Shown here piece after piece: positions 7,152 through 9,812 of a stretch of 9,812 nt of DNA. Source of the stretch: Desulfovibrionales bacterium. Its GTDB lineage: Bacteria > Desulfobacterota > Desulfovibrionia > Desulfovibrionales > Desulfomicrobiaceae. Location of the stretch: the NCBI GenBank assembly GCA_012727515.1, contig JAAYGZ010000335.1, positions 1 through 9,812 of the forward strand, read 5' to 3'. The translations under genes and the position numbers were made by a program. The notes beneath the pieces are model-generated. The model was not told where the DNA came from. It did no database searches and saw only the letters and a list, made by a program, of their open reading frames with translations. Position 1 is the first letter of the stretch. Each line of letters starts with the position of its first letter.

Positions 7152-7180
7152 TTGACACTGTTAACATGCATGGAAATAAA
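7152..7180 (+). promoter_or_regulatory. Candidate sigma-70 promoter for the RNA/leader before trmFO
   Basis: TTGACA at 7152-7157 matches the -35 consensus exactly. After a 17-base spacer, AATAAA at 7175-7180 matches the -10 consensus at four of six positions. The predicted start is near 7187, which would place three hairpins and a terminator in the first ~100 nt of the transcript. Confidence 0.5.
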
Positions 7181-7186
7181 AATTGG

Positions 7187-7290
7187 TACAACAGAACAAA
7201 GCCAGTTTGCATGGCTTTGAGTACAGATTAGCCAAATCTGATAGAAGAGTACACAAAGTGCGGAGGCTGGAAAGTCTCCGCACTTTTTTT
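7187..7290 (+). ncRNA. Candidate small RNA or attenuator leader upstream of trmFO
   Basis: Between the candidate promoter and a strong terminator lie three non-overlapping perfect stems. CAAAGCCA/TGGCTTTG (7197-7204 and 7212-7219) has a 7-base loop; CAGATT/AATCTG (7224-7229 and 7235-7240) has a 5-base loop; the terminator stem is at 7255-7286. The expected RNA is about 104 nt. No open frame with a ribosome binding site is evident inside it. It is either a free-standing small RNA or the 5' leader of trmFO, whose GTG is 57 bases after the T-run. I find no good promoter between the terminator and trmFO, which leaves a regulated read-through model open. I do not recognise a named RNA family, and the exact ends are inferred. 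Confidence 0.45.
7255..7290 (+). terminator. Strong Rho-independent terminator
   Basis: AAAGTGCGGAG (7255-7265) is perfectly complementary to CTCCGCACTTT (7276-7286), an 11-bp stem with a GC-rich 8-bp core and a 10-base loop. Seven T residues (7284-7290) follow the GC core directly. This is a textbook intrinsic terminator reading rightwards. The opposite strand has only three T after the stem, so leftward termination would be weak. Confidence 0.9.
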
Positions 7291-7347
7291 GACTTTGGCG
7301 CAGGCAAGTGTTCTGCGTGCTTCTCATATAACCATTAAGGACTATAC

Positions 7348-8667
7348 GTGAAAAAAAGGGTGCATATTATTGGCGCAGGCCTGGCTGGGTGTGAAGCCGC
7401 GTGGCAGCTGGCACAACATGGGTGGGAGGTTGTGCTATATGAAATGAAGCCGCAGGCCTTTTCTCCTGCGCACCAGAGTGAACACCTGGCCGAACTGGTG
7501 TGTTCAAATTCCTTTCGCTCTGCTGAGCTGGAAACAGGAATTGGCCTGCTTAAGCGCGAAATGATTGAGCTAGGCAGTCTGGTTATGGATGTCGCGCAGC
7601 ATACACGTGTTCCGGCAGGAAAAGCCCTGGCCGTGGACCGGGAGCTTTTTTCCCATGAGATGACTCAGCGGATTAGTGCGCATCCTAATATTGTTGTCAT
7701 TCGACGCGAAGTGCATACTCTTGATGATCTTGCCTGTGAGTCTGAGCCGGTTATTATTACTGCTGGTCCTCTTATGAGCACCAGACTGGCCGAACATCTT
7801 GGTCAGATTGTCGGGCACACGTATTTAGCTTTTTATGACGCGATTGCTCCTATTGTTGCAACAGATTCCATTAACACTGATGTTGCTTTCTGGGCCTCAC
7901 GGTATGCGCCTGAGGAGCGCGATTATTTGAATTGTCCGTTAACTGAGGAACAGTATCTGCATTTTGTGCATGAGCTTGTGCACGGGGACAAGGTTGCAGC
8001 GCGAGACTTTGAAAAAGAACTGCATTTCGAGGGGTGCCTGCCCATAGAAGTCATGGCTGAACGCGGTGCCATGACTTTGGCTTTTGGCCCTCTCAAGCCC
8101 GTGGGCCTGATTGACCCGCGCACAGGGCAGCAGCCCTTTGCTGTTGTGCAGTTACGAGCTGAGAATAAAGATAAAACAGCCATGAACATGACTGGTTTTC
8201 AGACCAAGCTCAAATACGGAGAGCAGGAGCGAATTTTTCGGATGATTCCTGGCCTGGAGCAGGTGGAGTTTTTGCGACTGGGCAGCATCCATCGCAATAC
8301 CTATGTGCAAGCACCAGCAGTGCTGACGCCGCAACTTGAACTTGTCGCCAGACCAGGAGTGTACATAGCCGGACAGCTCAGTGGAGTAGAAGGATATCTT
8401 GAGTCTGCGGCCACTGGCTTATGGCTTGGCTTATGGCTGGCCAGGCAACTACCTTTGCCACCCCAGGAAACTGCTCTCGGTGCTCTGCTTGGCCATGTGC
8501 GCACAGCAGCAAAAAATTTCCAACCTTCTAACATACATTTTGGCCTCATGCCTGCCCTGAATAAACGTGCGCCAAAGAAAAAGCGTAAAGAACTTTACGC
8601 ACTGCGGGCGCGAGATGTATGGCAGGAGTGGCTGGACAAAGTGAGGCCAGAGATTGATGGATTTTAA
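7348..8667 (+). CDS. trmFO: Methylenetetrahydrofolate--tRNA-(uracil-5-)-methyltransferase (FADH2-oxidising)
   Basis: Makes 5-methyluridine at position 54 of the tRNA T-loop, using 5,10-methylene-tetrahydrofolate as carbon donor and FAD as reductant; formerly called Gid. The 439 residues are full length for the family. The FAD dinucleotide-binding motif GAGLAGCEAA is at 9-18, with the acidic residue ending the second strand in YEM (31-33). The signature PAHQSEHLAELVCSNSFRS (40-58) carries C52, and FEGCLPIEVMAERG (227-240) carries C230; these correspond to the two functional cysteines of Bacillus subtilis TrmFO. The C-terminal FAD-binding block GQLSGVEGYLESAATGLWLG is also intact. The start is GTG at 7348, supported by AAGGA at 7337-7341 and by the family's N-terminus (KKRVHIIGAG). 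The gene stands alone, behind a terminator-bearing leader, so its expression may depend on read-through. An 88-base gap separates it from the nitroreductase gene. Confidence 0.96.
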   Translation: MKKRVHIIGAGLAGCEAAWQLAQHGWEVVLYEMKPQAFSPAHQSEHLAELVCSNSFRSAELETGIGLLKREMIELGSLVMDVAQHTRVPAGKALAVDRELFSHEMTQRISAHPNIVVIRREVHTLDDLACESEPVIITAGPLMSTRLAEHLGQIVGHTYLAFYDAIAPIVATDSINTDVAFWASRYAPEERDYLNCPLTEEQYLHFVHELVHGDKVAARDFEKELHFEGCLPIEVMAERGAMTLAFGPLKPVGLIDPRTGQQPFAVVQLRAENKDKTAMNMTGFQTKLKYGEQERIFRMIPGLEQVEFLRLGSIHRNTYVQAPAVLTPQLELVARPGVYIAGQLSGVEGYLESAATGLWLGLWLARQLPLPPQETALGALLGHVRTAAKNFQPSNIHFGLMPALNKRAPKKKRKELYALRARDVWQEWLDKVRPEIDGF

Positions 8668-8701
8668 GGAAATGCTGAGTAAACCGCAGCAGAGCATCAT
8701 A

Positions 8702-8725
8702 ATGACAGGACAAATCAGTGCTTTT
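8702..8725 (+). promoter_or_regulatory. Shared intergenic motif, copy 2 (upstream of nitroreductase)
   Basis: Second copy of the 24-base block at 1474-1497, with three substitutions. It lies in the 88-base trmFO/nitroreductase gap, 30 bases before the ATG. A TATAGT at 8733-8738, five of six matches to a -10 box, starts seven bases after the block. The block therefore covers the place of a -35 element, which itself is poor. This arrangement would suit an activator or alternative-sigma site, but copy 1 lacks an equivalent -10. Confidence 0.45.
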
Positions 8726-8732
8726 TTCAACG

Positions 8733-8738
8733 TATAGT
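8733..8738 (+). promoter_or_regulatory. Candidate -10 box of the nitroreductase gene
   Basis: TATAGT matches the sigma-70 -10 consensus at five of six positions and would start transcription near 8745. No recognisable -35 is found 16-18 bases upstream; that place is occupied by the shared 24-base motif. Confidence 0.35.
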
Positions 8739-8755
8739 ACAATAATGGAGGACGT

Positions 8756-9355
8756 ATGAACACATATCCCAGCGCGTATGAGGCCGATATGAGCACCCGT
8801 GATCCGCTTGCTGGTGTTGGCGCAGAGTTTCCGGCCCGGTGGTCGCCGCGATCGTTTAAAAAAACATCCATTGCCCAGGAAGATCTGGCCATTATTTTTG
8901 ATGCTGCACGGTGGGCGCCATCAGCCTATAATGAGCAGCCGTGGCGGATTTTGACCTCCACAGAAGAAACATTTGATACTTTTTTGGGATTGCTGACAAA
9001 GCCTAATCAAAAATGGGCGCTCAACGCTTCTGTCCTTGGTTTTATGATTGCCCATCGCACCTTTACCCACAACGGGCAGCATAATGGATGGGCAATATAT
9101 GATTGCGGAGCAGCCTGGATGTCTTTAACGCTGCAAGCGCGTAAATTCGGGCTGTACACACACGGCATGGCCGGAATCAATAAAGAGGGTATTTATGCAA
9201 CGTTTGCTATCAATGCAGAAGAGTATGAAGTGGTTGCAGGATTTGCCCTGGGTGTGCTTGATGTGCGTGAAAAACTGGAAAAACCATATGTGGACTGGGA
9301 AGCTCCGTCCGGGCGCAAGCCACTCACGGAAGTCTGGAAGCAGGGTGCATGGTAG
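8756..9355 (+). CDS. Nitroreductase-family FMN oxidoreductase
   Basis: A 199-residue small nitroreductase-fold flavoprotein, expected to bind FMN as a dimer and to reduce a nitro-, quinone- or enone-type substrate with NAD(P)H. The physiological substrate cannot be read from sequence. Family landmarks are RWSPRSF (28-34, FMN phosphate contact), AARWAPSAYNEQPWR (50-64), the segment YDCGAAWMSLTLQARKFGLYTHGMAGIN (115-142, dimer and flavin contacts; the CGAA position often reads GAA/GIA in relatives), ALGVLD (164-169) and SGRKPLTEVW (185-194). The ATG at 8756 has GGAGG at 8747-8751. An internal ATG at residue 12 would also fit the family start but lacks as good a ribosome binding site. The gene appears monocistronic: the shared motif and TATAGT lie upstream and a perfect hairpin starts right after the stop. 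The family call is firm; the substrate is open. Confidence 0.9.
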   Translation: MNTYPSAYEADMSTRDPLAGVGAEFPARWSPRSFKKTSIAQEDLAIIFDAARWAPSAYNEQPWRILTSTEETFDTFLGLLTKPNQKWALNASVLGFMIAHRTFTHNGQHNGWAIYDCGAAWMSLTLQARKFGLYTHGMAGINKEGIYATFAINAEEYEVVAGFALGVLDVREKLEKPYVDWEAPSGRKPLTEVWKQGAW

Positions 9356-9356
9356 T

Positions 9357-9384
9357 CAGGACAGGCCGCTTGCGGCCTGTCCTG
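9357..9384. terminator. Perfect hairpin between convergent genes
   Basis: CAGGACAGGCCGC (9357-9369) and GCGGCCTGTCCTG (9372-9384) form an uninterrupted 13-base inverted repeat around TT, so the folded RNA would have a CUUG tetraloop on a 12-bp stem. It starts one base after the nitroreductase stop codon and ends 10 bases before the stop of the convergent minus-strand gene. The following T-run is short (CATTTG), and the other strand has none. It is probably a transcription-end hairpin serving the nitroreductase gene, perhaps both genes. Confidence 0.65.
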
Positions 9385-9394
9385 CATTTGGTGA

Positions 9395-9812
9395 CTACAC
9401 GTCATGGATTGTGAGATAGACCAGGGTTTGATTAAGAAGTTGGTAGGCAATCTCACCAAATGTAATGGGACCGATAAAAGGTATTGCGTTTTTGCTTTCA
9501 AGTTCAAGATAGTTCAGGACGCAATTACACGAAAAAATGATCTGTTCTGAAGAGAGAGCTGCATCTTTGATCCGCGTTTTGAATGCCTCAACATAGTTTG
9601 TGACTGTTTTTGCATATCTGTAGCGCACACCTGTAAAAACAGGAGCATAAAGTTTGACCACGCCCGTTGCTGTATCAACGCGCTGAAAGCTGATGTTAAT
9701 CATGGCTCCGTAATAATCAGCCACTAAAGGGAGCTTGAGGTCCAGGCCCTTGCGTGTAATATAATGAGCAAAATTTTCATTTACTCCGTTCACGGCGACG
9801 TCAGAGCAGGTA
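9395..9812 (-). CDS. FIST-like domain protein, C-terminal part (5' end outside window)
   Basis: On the minus strand a frame is open from the right edge to TAG at 9395-9397, giving 138 residues; the start lies beyond the window, and the GTG at 9791-9793 is internal as the frame is open before it. The visible protein is soluble in character. Its end, with IIFSCNCVLNYLELE and GPITFGEIAYQLLNQTLVYLTI, resembles the C-terminal part of FIST-type sensory domains, where a (F/S)C segment is followed by a GEI motif and an N-Q-T strand near the C-terminus. FIST proteins are thought to bind small ligands such as amino acids and are often linked to signal transduction. The assignment rests on motif memory, so it is moderate. 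The gene converges on the nitroreductase gene, with the perfect hairpin between them. Confidence 0.6.
   Translation of the reverse strand, partial: TCSDVAVNGVNENFAHYITRKGLDLKLPLVADYYGAMINISFQRVDTATGVVKLYAPVFTGVRYRYAKTVTNYVEAFKTRIKDAALSSEQIIFSCNCVLNYLELESKNAIPFIGPITFGEIAYQLLNQTLVYLTIHDV

Noticed and set aside
7088..7327. Minus-strand open frame of 79 codons over the candidate RNA
   Set aside because: It runs through the terminator, hairpins and promoter that read rightwards, and has no family resemblance.

Overview
The window looks like a chromosomal stretch of a Desulfovibrionales-type sulfate reducer (Desulfobacterota, formerly Deltaproteobacteria). This is an inference from three things: a fused uroporphyrinogen-III methyltransferase/synthase, its placement between valS and purN, and a PEP-synthase-like protein whose extra domains I associate with that group. 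No rRNA, tRNA, CRISPR array, insertion sequence or phage gene is visible. Composition looks uniform and most genes have clear ribosome binding sites.

Layout, left to right. (1) 1-1416: C-terminal half of valyl-tRNA synthetase (valS), cut by the left edge. (2) 1512-3026: fused CobA/HemD, making uroporphyrinogen III and methylating it to precorrin-2, the branch point for siroheme, cobalamin and (in sulfate reducers) siroheme-derived heme. (3) 3023-3694: purN, overlapping the previous gene by 4 bases. (4) 3695-3938: a gene-free gap with a hairpin. (5) 3939-6584 and 6607-6798: an apparent two-gene operon. The first gene is a large PEP-synthase-like phosphotransfer protein with the ATP-binding and swivelling-histidine domains but no recognisable PEP/pyruvate barrel. 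The second is a 63-residue predicted membrane protein. (6) 6799-7347: a 549-base gap that holds palindromes at its left end and, at its right end, a candidate promoter, three consecutive hairpins and a strong intrinsic terminator. These suggest a small RNA of about 100 nt or an attenuating leader. (7) 7348-8667: trmFO, the folate/FAD-dependent tRNA m5U54 methyltransferase. (8) 8756-9355: a small nitroreductase-family flavoprotein, closed by a perfect 28-base hairpin. (9) 9395-9812, minus strand: the C-terminal part of a FIST-like protein cut by the right edge, convergent with the nitroreductase.

Most named genes are housekeeping (translation, tRNA modification, tetrapyrrole and purine synthesis). 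The less ordinary content is the PEP-synthase-like/membrane-protein pair, the candidate RNA before trmFO, and a 24-base motif (21/24 identical) found in front of both cobA-hemD and the nitroreductase, about 7.2 kb apart. I see no evidence of a defence system or mobile island.
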